Shown: piece by piece, positions 9,838-18,989 of the stretch
Layout: the number at the start of each line of letters is the position of its first letter
Position numbering within the stretch: position 1 is the stretch's first letter
Assembly (NCBI GenBank): GCA_028564705.1
Contig: JAPXFQ010001662.1
Span: 5,206,001 to 5,270,000 of the forward strand
DNA from: Apricaphanius iberus
Taxonomy: Eukaryota; Chordata; Actinopteri; Cyprinodontiformes; Aphaniidae
Direction of reading: 5' to 3'
Length of the DNA stretch: 64,000 nt
The notes under the pieces: generated by a model
What the model saw: only the letters and a program-made list of their open reading frames with translations
Told to the model about the DNA's origin: nothing
Database searches by the model: none
Position numbers and translations under genes: made by a program

Positions 9838-11859
9838 ATGGCTGCCGACCCTGTCTCCATTCTGTCAGTAAAAAATCCTGAATTAGCAAAAGACATCGAT
9901 AAAATATCTCAGAAATGGTATAAACGAACCAAAAACTTTACAAACCCCTGGCCACAAGGAGGATCATTCGACTTGCTCTTGAATGAAATAATGGACCAAA
10001 GGATTCTTGACTACAAAGCCAAACAAAATAGGAAAAATAGAAAAGAAAAAAGACAAAAAGAACTACAGATTCTAAAACTTTTCAGAACTGAAGGTGATAA
10101 TTTCAGAGGAAATCTCAAAGCAATGATGACAAGCCTGACTGAAAAACAGGGAGAGTTAAATCTACCTGAAAAGCAAACAGAAACAAAATCACTTGTAAAT
10201 CAAGATCCTACACAAGGCATTTACCCATGCCTGCAAGGTGATCTACACATAAATGCTAACTTTGATATAAAGAAAGATGATATGGAAGAATATGCACCAC
10301 TGCTAAGATTAACAGGAACCAGCTTATCAGAAGAAAGCGGAGAGGGGAATGGACTTCCATCCCCACAACAATTACGATCACCTGTCCACTGCAGTACTAC
10401 CATTAAGAAACCTGAATTCAGAGACTGCTATGCAGGAATAAAGACACAAAACCCTGAGACTGTCAAGGATCAGTTCTGGCAAACACTGCAAAATAAAGAT
10501 CTCAATCCCAACAGGGAAGTTAAACGAACAATGATAAATTAATTAGAAAAAGAGATTGATAAATGTTACAATACATTTGTAGAACCACAACAATCAGATG
10601 ACAAAGGACAACAAAAAGAAACAAAAGTAAAACAAAAGGACTTTAACCTTAATTATCGTCCCAATTGCTACTCACCAACACCAACCACCTCAACAGCCCA
10701 GCCAACACATCAGAACCTAGCGGAAACTGCAACAAACATTGTGGTGGATGCACAAAAGCAGCATGACTTACGTGACAGAGAAAAAATTAAAAAAACCCCA
10801 AAGGTTCCCTGATGGGGCAATGTGCCCTATTTTGGTAAAGGGCAATAACATAAATTATGTTCCCTGGCAAATGTTAGACCTCAATGGCTTGGTGGCCCGT
10901 CTGCCCGACATCCACGACGGGGCGACAAGGTGGGTCAGAGCATTCGAGGAACAGACTACCGGACTGATGCTCGCCCTGGGGGACATTAAAGCGATACTAG
11001 CAAGAGTCATGGGCATGACTGCCATGAACAATATGCTAAATGAAGGAGATCTTTGTTTTATAACGGACTCCGACAATGATGGGATGACCTTCAACCCCTA
11101 TAGAAACAGGGTATGGGACCTACTGAGGAAACAATACCCCACAAATGTTGACCCATCCGTCTTAAAAGGCGAAGGAATATCAGAAGGGGAGAATCCAGCT
11201 GCGTACGTAGAACGACAGCTCAAAGATGGCAAGAAGAAACGGAAAGCGACCCTAATGAAAATGCCGTGATGCGGACATTGTTTCGGTCATCCCTAATGGC
11301 TGCTCTCCCAGAAAAAGTGAAGGAGAGACTTGAAAAAACAGTTGGGATTCACTCCATGAGCCATGTCATGTTCAGGGAAAATGTGTGCCATATTATTGGA
11401 ATATACAGAAAGGAGCTTTTGAAAGCACAAGAAGATGAAAGAAACGCTCAACGAAAACTTACACAGCTCCACATTGCAGAACTACAAGATAAAGCTAAAG
11501 CAAAGCAAACGAAACCAGCAACTGCTTTAGAGACTGAAGGACATACTACACAAATGGTTATGACACCACAGCCGCCTAATCCCCCACCAATCCCCCCTCC
11601 TGTGATTAATATATTCCCAAATCGAAGGGGTGGTCGAGGAATGAGCCAAAGTCCATTTTACCGCAGAACTTGGAGTGAAGGGCAAAGAGGCAGAGGCGCA
11701 AGGCCTTATGGAGACTGTTGCTGGGTGTGCAATCGGCCGGGACATCTGGCCCGAGATTGTGAGGATGCACCTGTTGCCCCTGAGTGGGACGGGCGGGGCC
11801 GTACAGGACAGAGAGACAATTTTAGAGGTCCAGTGAACCACTTTACAAATTCACGCTAG
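9838..11859 (+). pseudogene. gag: Retroviral gag, interrupted
   Basis: Encodes the structural polyprotein of the provirus. The first open piece (9838-10542, 234 residues) lies where matrix belongs and is charged and lysine-rich. The frame stays readable after a TAA at 10540-10542 through a proline/threonine-rich linker, then shifts in an A-rich run near 10785-10800. The middle piece (to 11269) is capsid-like, with 'LARLPDIHDGA'-type features around 10890. A second frame change falls between about 11215 and 11270. The last piece (11266-11859) ends capsid, has a long charged helix (11400-11510) and a proline-rich patch. It closes with a CX2CX4HX4C zinc knuckle starting C-W-V-C (about 11728-11760) and a basic tail. 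The final UAG (11857-11859) is probably the natural gag terminator, since protease continues in the same frame. Confidence 0.85.
11857..11859 (+). promoter_or_regulatory. UAG between gag and protease, candidate readthrough site
   Basis: Gag ends in UAG followed by GGG, and the protease frame resumes immediately with no frame change. This is the arrangement known from gamma- and epsilonretroviruses, where a fraction of ribosomes reads through UAG. It is distinct from the damaging stops elsewhere because it lies exactly at the domain border. A supporting downstream RNA structure was not established here. Confidence 0.6.
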
Positions 11860-12804
11860 GGGTGCCATGAGAATCCTGCAGGGGAGTTTCAAGTTTCTCT
11901 AAACGTAGAACGTGATCCATTCATTGAAGTAAAATTAGAAGGGAAACCGACAAACATGGTAATTGATACTGGAGCTAGTTACACTTGTGTAAACACAAGC
12001 TTCGCAAAACACCTCCCCTTGACGGATAAGTTCATCAAAACCGTAGGATTCTCAGGCATACCATAGTTCAATCCAGTAACAGCTCCAATAAAATTAAGCA
12101 TTGACGAAAGCGAAATTGAGATTCCCATCCTTGTGTCAAATCAAACACCAGTAAATCTTTTGGGAGGAGATGCACTTTGCAAACTAAATGCAAAAATTTG
12201 GTGTTCACCACAAGGGATATACATTGACAGCTCTGGATTGGATCTACAGATGCATGTTAACACAGAGCTGGCAAAAGTCTACTGGCTAGGTAACATTTCT
12301 GAAACAGTAATTGACATTTTTGGAAAATGGGAAAAATTCATCAAAGCACAGATCCCTAATTCAACCAAACCATTCAGTAGTTTTCATTGCACTATGTTCT
12401 ATGATCCATCGTGCAGTGAGATATTCGAGGAAGAATGGGACAAAGCAACTAAAGACTTACAGGTTGAGCTAGAAATAGGTTATATTTTGATAGGAAAACA
12501 AGGGGCAGCCCTAAATGTAAAAACAAACCCATTCATCGAGAGATGGTACTGTGTACCAGAATCTGCACCTCATATCACGTTACTAGTCAACAAAGGCTTT
12601 GAATCTAAAGACTTGGGGCCTATGATGCTGGCAGCCACACAGGCCTCTTGGCAAACAACAGACAACCCTTTAATCCTCACAACTAAAGATTCAACCATGA
12701 TAAAAATCCTTTGTGAAACATCTGCAATAGCAAAACCACAAGTAGTGTCAGTCCCAAAGAAACAACAAAAGCAACAACTCACACAATCTAAAACAAAGGC
12801 ATAA
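11860..12804 (+). pseudogene. pro: Protease plus 2H-phosphoesterase-like domain (pro and 5' end of pol)
   Basis: The first part is a retropepsin: the active-site motif D-T-G-A-S is at 11965-11979 and the late conserved 'LLGGDALC' at about 12157-12180. A TAG at 12064-12066 breaks it. After the protease the frame runs open to TAA at 12802-12804. That tail does not look like reverse transcriptase. It holds 'FHCTMFYD' (His at 12385-12387) and 'APHITLLV' (His at 12571-12573), two H-x-T-hydrophobic motifs 62 residues apart, each in a predicted beta strand. A conserved-looking 'SKDLGPMM' follows. This is the hallmark of the 2H phosphoesterase superfamily (cyclic phosphodiesterases, 2',5'-phosphodiesterases). 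The enzymatic assignment is inference from motif pattern only. Reverse transcriptase should follow but is deleted. Confidence 0.7.
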
Positions 12805-13856
12805 AAACACCAACAGGACACATCCCAATACCTGAAGGTCCATTCAGACACCTTGTCATTGACTATGCAGACATGATAAAAACAGTGCAGGGAAAGCGAT
12901 ACATGTTGGTTGTGATTGACAGATTCAGCCGATGGGTTGAAGCAATCCCTTCTAAGGATATGAGCGCAGAAACTGCTGTGAAATTTCTGGTCAGAGAGGT
13001 TATACCTCGGTTTGGAATTCCAACAGAGCTTTCATCAGACAATGGCCCAGCTTTCATTAATAAAGTATTTAAGGGAGTCTTGCAGCAGTTGAGGATTAAA
13101 CAGAGATTAGGAGCAGTCTATCATCCCCAATCCCAGGGAATTATAGAACGGGTAAACTTGACCTTGAAAACTAAGATCAGGAAGGTGTGTGCATGTGCCA
13201 AACTAAACTGGGTGGATGCGTTGCCGCTTGCCTTGCTTTCTTACCGCATGCAAGAAAACAGAGTAACTCACTTGTCTCCACATGAAGCTCTAACAGGCAG
13301 GCCAATGCCGGTCCCACAGTTTTATGGTCCCCATAAGGGACCATCACTTGAGCAAGCAGAGCAAGATCTCAAAAGCTATGTCAGGCAACTAACTAGTATC
13401 CACAAAGCAATCTATTTCCAGGAAAAAGAAAAAGAGGCTGCCATAAGCAGAGATATCGAAGGTCCAGTGGCTCCTGGAGATCAGGTTTATATTAAGATCT
13501 TCCGGAGGAAATGGCATGAACCAAGGCGCGAGGGACCATTTCTCGTGGTTCAGGCAACCCCCACGGCAATCCAGGTTGACGGTTCCTCAACGTGGTATCA
13601 TCTGAGCCACTGCACCAAAGTCAGAGAAACAAAACAGGAGAGTACCCATCGAGAAAATAAGAAAGAAAAAACTGAAAAACATGAAAAAGAGTGTGGGTCT
13701 GATAACTGTACTATCTTGGATGGTGGCAGGAATGCTGGTGATGAAGGAATTAGTCCTGGAGGAGGTGAAGACAATTCCCAAAGGAGCAGAAGGCAACGCC
13801 CGGTCACTAGAGCATTCGCGAAGACGGCAGCAAGAAGACACAACACCACAAGTTAA
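12792..13856 (+). pseudogene. pol: Integrase, catalytic core and C-terminal domain (remainder of pol)
   Basis: Open in one frame from just after a TAA at 12789-12791. The catalytic triad is visible: D at 12861-12863, D at 13038-13040 ('SSDNGPAF') and E at 13146-13148 ('GIIERVN'). The D-to-E spacing is 35 residues, as the DD35E family requires. The C-terminal domain has the GPF (GPY/F) motif at about 13533-13541. The N-terminal HHCC zinc domain, RNase H and reverse transcriptase are missing, so this is a pol remnant fused by deletion to the protease tail in another frame. The last 176 bases overlap the start of env. Confidence 0.9.
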
Positions 13857-15914
13857 GTATGACGCTGACATGTCACTACACCGCACCAGATTAGTCAGGA
13901 CACCAGTATTCAATAGTTTAAAACACACACTTCATTCACGAACACGTAGACAAACAGAAAATGTTAAGGAAGTTAAACTACCTACACTAGCACAGAAACC
14001 TGAGGATAGATTTAAGATCGTGTGGGAGCTACCAACAGAACCCCACCTATTGAAGCACCTACTATATTAGTAGACTCACCTACACTGGTAACAGAAAAAC
14101 TCTCACCTATTGTGCTACCTGAAATAGTAAAGACAACACCTGTACAAACAGCAATTAACAGGCCAACAACTAATCAAGCAGCGCCAGTTGCTCCTACCCC
14201 ACCTGTAGCTAATAATAAGCCTTCCATGACACAGGCAACCAATGTAGTTACACAAAGTATGATTAAGCCAGATGACGAGGTCAGTTCTGACCGTCGTCAG
14301 GGGGGACTAGATACAATTAAGGGATCACAATATCAAAATACAAATGATCCTAGCTATAAACCGATTAGAACAAAATCAATTAATGTGATCATCCCCAGAG
14401 CAAAAAGGCCAAAGTTAACAACAGATAAACTTTGGGAAGAAGCTAATCAAAATAGCTGGTATTTATGGGCATGATATACAGCAAGAGAAATGACTTCCAA
14501 AGAATGTATTATATGTTCTGGTTCACCAAGAATTCCTCCAATTGCAATTCCAGAAAAATATACTTTTGAGGAATGTGCTTCAGTACAAAAACAAGCTTGT
14601 AAATTAGGAGAATTCAACAATGCAAGTGGTACACCATTATTTTTCAGATTTTCCTTGTGTGGAATTAAATGCAGATTACTCTATGGGTCGAGAAGAATTC
14701 ATAATTATTTAGACGAACATAGAGGTTACAAAATAGGAGATAAATGTGCAGAATTTAACATTTCAACAGCACAAAATGGTCCTCCAACTACGTATAAAGT
14801 AGATTATGATGCTGAATGTGAATGTTTTGCTAGCGGAGGCTTCTCTGAGAGTGAAGGAACCTTGATGGGTAACACAACAGTCAACTGTAAGGTAACTTGG
14901 GTTCTATCATGGTTTCCACATGCTAACGTGACACCTATTTTTGTTACCACACCAGTTTGGTATGAAAAACCTGAAACCCTGAGTCAGACCTGTGATAATA
15001 TGACTATGACACTCCCTCCTCTATACTTTCTGAGTGAACAAACTTGGGCAATAGCAGATAGTTATTTTATGTGTGGAGATGACATCCTAAGAAACACCTT
15101 GCCACCACGATGGATAGGTTTGTGCACCATGGTAAGATTGAAAATACCTGTCACAATGTTGTATGAAGGTGTGAATGAGATAATTAACCTTGATCGTTTG
15201 AATGCTAATCCTAGAGTAAAGAGACAGTATGTGCCAGATCAGAGTGTTTATCTTGACATAATAGGACAACCTAAAGGAATTCCAAATGAATTCAAGGCAA
15301 GACATGAAATAAAAGCAGGATTTGAGTCAATAATTCCTCAGATTACCATAAATAAGAATGTAGAATGGATTAATTATATTTATTATAATCAACAGCGAAT
15401 CCTTAATTATACTGGAGATGCTCTTGGAATGTTAAGTCAACAATTACATGAGACTAGTAAGATGACTCTACAAAATCGACAGGCTTTGGACTGGCTGTTG
15501 GCAGATAAAGGAGGAGTCTGCGAATTATTTCAAGATGCAGAATGTTGCACGTATATTCCATCACACACTTCTAACGAAGGATCCTTTACTGCCGCAATGA
15601 CAAAACTTAGAGCACTTAGAGAAGAACTTAGTTTGAATGCTGGGAAGAATGACTGGTCTGGGGGGTGGTTAGACCTAAATTTAGGAGATAGGAAAGCAAT
15701 GCTAATTAAGGTGGCAATTAGTGCGACCATAGTTCTAATTGTAATTTTCTTATTGACATGTCTCGTCATACCTGTGGTGAGGAGAGTATGGACAAGGACA
15801 CTGATCAAACAGATGAACCTGGCTGCTGCAACCCAGCTGATCCAGTTGGAAGTGATCGCAATGAACAATCCTTCTGCCCCCAACATGTCTAAGTATCTAA
15901 GCCAAGACTGTTAA
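13681..15914 (+). pseudogene. env: Retroviral envelope gene, interrupted
   Basis: The start at 13681 lies inside the end of pol and gives a hydrophobic signal-like leader. The frame changes between about 14022 and 14070, and a TGA at 14472-14474 breaks the surface subunit; the last 474 codons (14490-15914) are open. Numbering residues from 14490: a furin-type RVKR is at 242-245. An immunosuppressive-domain-like stretch is at about 327-343. Next come C344 and the pair C352/C353, and a membrane anchor at 407-428 followed by a tail of about 46 residues. Several N-X-S/T sites are present. The CC motif marks a covalently linked surface/transmembrane pair of gamma type, but the spacing here is seven residues, not the usual six. 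Confidence 0.88.
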
Positions 15915-16642
15915 ACAAGCTCAATTAAGTGCTTTCTGACTACAAGTCCTCTCCAGGACACCATCACCTCATCACCCCTTCATCCCTCATCGTAACCTTC
16001 AAGAAGGATTTATACTTTTACTCTATTCATTGTGTTCATTATATGTGGACTATCGAGACTGTTTAACACCATATCGATCATACCTTCCCGGGATGGACAA
16101 GATCAACATTTTCTCATCTGTTATATGTTATGTGTTTCATACGTTATTTCTAGTGTGTTACAACAAATAAGCCAGCTGGTAATTTGAATTTATAACTAAG
16201 TTGAATGTTTTAATGTTTACATTTATTCTCATTTGTGCCATTTACTCTCACTTGTGTCAGACTTATTAAGGATTGCATTTAATCACATTTTGGTAATACT
16301 ATATTAAGGATTATGCCTCATGTCGCTTGAAGGTCCGGTGGACCGTAAGGTTGTCGCCTGGCCGGAGGGGCAGTGGGATAATTTTCCCTGTTCTTGTAGC
16401 GACAGGTTTTTGATCCCACACAACGGACCACAACTGACATAGGTTTGATTGTCACTCACCATTACTTTGGACACGTGTAATCCTGCATAAGTCCCATTAT
16501 AATGTTACTTTTATGTGTCTGTCATATGCCTATTTACCACAGTATATCCTACCATATTGATGTTTACTTACCATATACTACTCATATTAACTGCATTTAT
16601 AGGTAGCTAATTAGTGATGACTAATGGCATCAAACCGGGGAA
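15915..16642 (+). other. Proviral 3' untranslated region
   Basis: AT-rich, no frame. It contains a GC-rich patch at about 16328-16380 with the short inverted repeat GGTCC/GGACC that may fold as RNA. It ends 'ccggggaa' against the 3' LTR, a weak polypurine tract. Confidence 0.6.
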
Positions 16643-17230
16643 TGTAGAAGCCAAAATTTGGGCATGCATGGCACGTGTAATCAACACGTGCATCAAAGTT
16701 CACTCACAGATAGCGTGACAAGATGCCAGTTAGGTACTCTTCTGAGCACAGAACTGATTTGTCAATTAAGCGATTTAGCCCAAAATGTTTTTGTTCCACA
16801 AGCTTTTCTGGCACTTTTCAGAACAGACACGTTAGGCGCTTCAAGATAAACTATATCAAATCTGTCCTAGGGGTTGCGCTGGCACACAAAAAAAACAACC
16901 AGTTGGTATTATCCGTAAGTGACGCCAAAGTAATAAGTTAAAAAGATGTGTGGCTGCTTTTAGTGGAGCACTGAGCGTTTGGAGTTGGGTCTGCTGGGAT
17001 CTCAGCGTGGACGTATGCTCAGAGATAAGGTATGTCATTTGTTAAAGACAATGGTTATTGAATCGTTAGTATGAAGAGTCAATGACCTATGTTAGCAAAT
17101 TGTATTGAGAACCAAGATCCAATAAAACCCGGCTGAAGCTACTTTCTAGAACAGAAGCTGTGTTGTCCTGAGTCTTCATTATAGCTATATATCTATATCT
17201 ATGTTTTGCATGTAATTAAAACCAACAACA
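16643..17230 (+). repeat. 3' LTR of the provirus
   Basis: Begins TGTAGAAGCC and ends CCAACAACA, followed by the duplication AAAC. It keeps two CACGTG boxes (16672 and 16685) and AATAAA (17121-17126). It has lost the TATA box and the third CACGTG seen in the 5' LTR. Confidence 0.92.
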
Positions 17231-17653
17231 AAACAAAACTAAATGAAGTGGAGTAATATTCACATTTTCATAAATTGTAACTTCTGTAGTCTGTTCAATT
17301 TCAGCATTTACGGGGGCCCCCGGATGGTTCCCTTATGCCAGGTCTGACCTTATGCCAAATATAATTGAAAAATAAAACAGAATTGTTGTACAACCATAAA
17401 TGTTAACTGTAGTGTGTTATTAGTCTATGCACATTATATTATAGGTAACATTTAATATAACACAATAAACCAAAGTATATCAGTAGGAGTTTCCTTAAGC
17501 CTTTATGATAGTATTCTACGGGCTGGTTTACTATAACAATAGAATACAATTCTGAAATTATGGTTTATGGTTTTGGTGTGCCACCCTAAAATTTTAAGTG
17601 GCCCCATCTGGCCACCCCTATGAAAAATTTCTGGTGGCGCCGCTGGAACCTGT

Positions 17654-18780
17654 CAATCTGAAGTAGGAACAGCAAACCATGCGCTGACCTCAGTAATTCA
17701 AACATAAAAACAATATCACAGACATCTATAAATCAGGAAATGGTTGCAAAGCCATATCTAAAACTTTGGGAATGGGAATTTGAATTAGAATCATCCACTC
17801 ATGGAGAAAACATGAGAGAGTGAAAAAGCTTCCCAGGAGTGTCCAGCCTACCAAAATCACATCTGGAATGCACTGATGACTCATCTAGAAAGTCACAAAC
17901 ATACAAATAACATCTACAGCACTGCAGGCCTCTCATTCCTAACCAACAGTCATACAGTGCCCAGTGCTTTCTGAAAGGTGCACTGAGGCTGATTTCCTGC
18001 TTTATGACCTGGACACCTTGCACTCAGAAAATGCTGAAGGAGGATTTCCAGCCATCAATCTATGTTCAACAACACTCAGGCTACACAGCAGTAGATGGAT
18101 CCAAAGCCTATCAACAAGCCCACCTCCCTCCATACTAACTTTGATATAGATGCTGTGCCCAAAATCCACTAGTGCGATTGAAGTAGTATACAAATAGTAT
18201 CTCCAATAAGTTCTGAATATGTTCTAAAAAAACTGTTAGAAATGACCCATTTAATTAGCTTTTTTTAATCTCTTGAAATGTATCTTTTACAATGTGTCCT
18301 TCAATTGTCTGTCCAACAAAGTAAATACTCAGCTGGAGAGTTTCAGATGTTTCTGATGACTTACGCCTTTATTAAAACACATAATTCAAAGGCGCATTAA
18401 TCCTAATTATCGGTTTATGGCTTCTTATTACGGGAACATTTCTATTCCAGTTCGTTGACCCATTAAAATTGATAGCAGAGTGGTTGGATGTAATCAGCCT
18501 ACCTGCTGCAGCTCATCAGCATGCTGCAGGGAAAGCAGAGGTCTGGCAACGTTGTTCAAGGACTCCAGAGTACTTACTCATACTAAAGGATTTTACATTA
18601 GTATTGATTAAGTGCTGCTTTATTCAGTATTTATACGAAAATAGTTTAAAGAATCTATTCTTCAAAAAACTGTATTTATAGTGCAGTGTGTTGATGTGTA
18701 TTATGATTCCAGCTGGTTTGGAGACAACAAATCTTCCCTAAACACGGTTATGAGAGAAGGAGTTCAACTGTGTTGTGTTT
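17654..18780. other. Intergenic DNA before TMEM42
   Basis: No exon, RNA gene or recognised repeat visible. Confidence 0.4.
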
Positions 18781-18989
18781 CCGCCACCGTGCGGCTGTAG
18801 ATAGAAAGTGCAGGGCAATGTGCTCATTCATTCATACAGTCACTACCATGCAGGCAGCTCAACCTGGACCATCTGCTGCAACAACAGCAGCAGCCATGTA
18901 GGGAAACGATAAAGACAAAAAAAAAGGAAGTGTTTAAAAAATGGACTGAAGAATAATGTGCCTCGGATTTCATCGTAAGCATCACCATC
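18781..18989 (+). promoter_or_regulatory. Probable TMEM42 promoter and 5' UTR
   Basis: Immediately upstream of the TMEM42 ATG. It contains CG-bearing stretches ('ccgccaccgtgcggctg') that continue into the CpG-rich first exon, unlike the AT-rich surroundings. The start site is not resolved. Confidence 0.4.

Larger units (their letters stand above)
6759..17230 (+). mobile_element. Endogenous retrovirus, defective provirus
   Basis: Two LTRs (TG...CA) of 543 and 588 bp bound the unit, with a 4-bp target duplication AAAC at 6755-6758 and 17231-17234. The order is LTR, primer-binding region, a leader of about 2.5 kb, gag, UAG, protease, an extra domain, integrase, env, LTR. Same-frame gag and protease separated by UAG, a single zinc knuckle, an integrase GPF motif, env start inside the end of pol, and a 4-bp duplication all suit the gamma/epsilon-like side of the family. 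Reverse transcriptase, RNase H and the integrase zinc domain are absent, and gag, protease and env are each interrupted. It cannot replicate by itself. Confidence 0.93.
6233..17346. mobile_element. hAT-like element B, middle shell of the nest
   Basis: The left end CAGAGCTGGCCCAAAG (6233) pairs with the inverted right end CAGACCTGGCATAAGG (17346) at 12 of 16 positions. It is bracketed by the perfect 8-bp duplication ACCTTATG (6225-6232 and 17347-17354). Its own DNA is only about 630 bp (6233-6754 and 17235-17346) and codes for nothing visible. It is therefore a non-autonomous hAT copy that landed in element A and was later entered by the provirus. Confidence 0.7.
5425..17645. mobile_element. 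hAT-like element A, outer shell of the nest
   Basis: The left end CAATGGCGCCATCAAGGGG (5425) and the reverse complement of the right end CAGCGGCGCCACCAGAAATT (17645) match at 11 of the first 14 positions. They are flanked by the perfect 8-bp duplication GAACCTGT (5417-5424 and 17646-17653), the size produced by hAT transposases. Its own DNA is 5425-6224 and about 17355-17645, because element B and the provirus sit inside. I see no transposase frame, so it was a non-autonomous copy. Confidence 0.75.

Noticed and set aside
12220..12800. dUTPase as the extra pro-pol enzyme
   Set aside because: The conserved dUTPase motifs are not visible, whereas two H-x-T-hydrophobic motifs are.
13587..13928. 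Minus-strand hydrophobic frame opposite the pol/env overlap
   Set aside because: Antisense shadow of two overlapping retroviral genes; no independent support.
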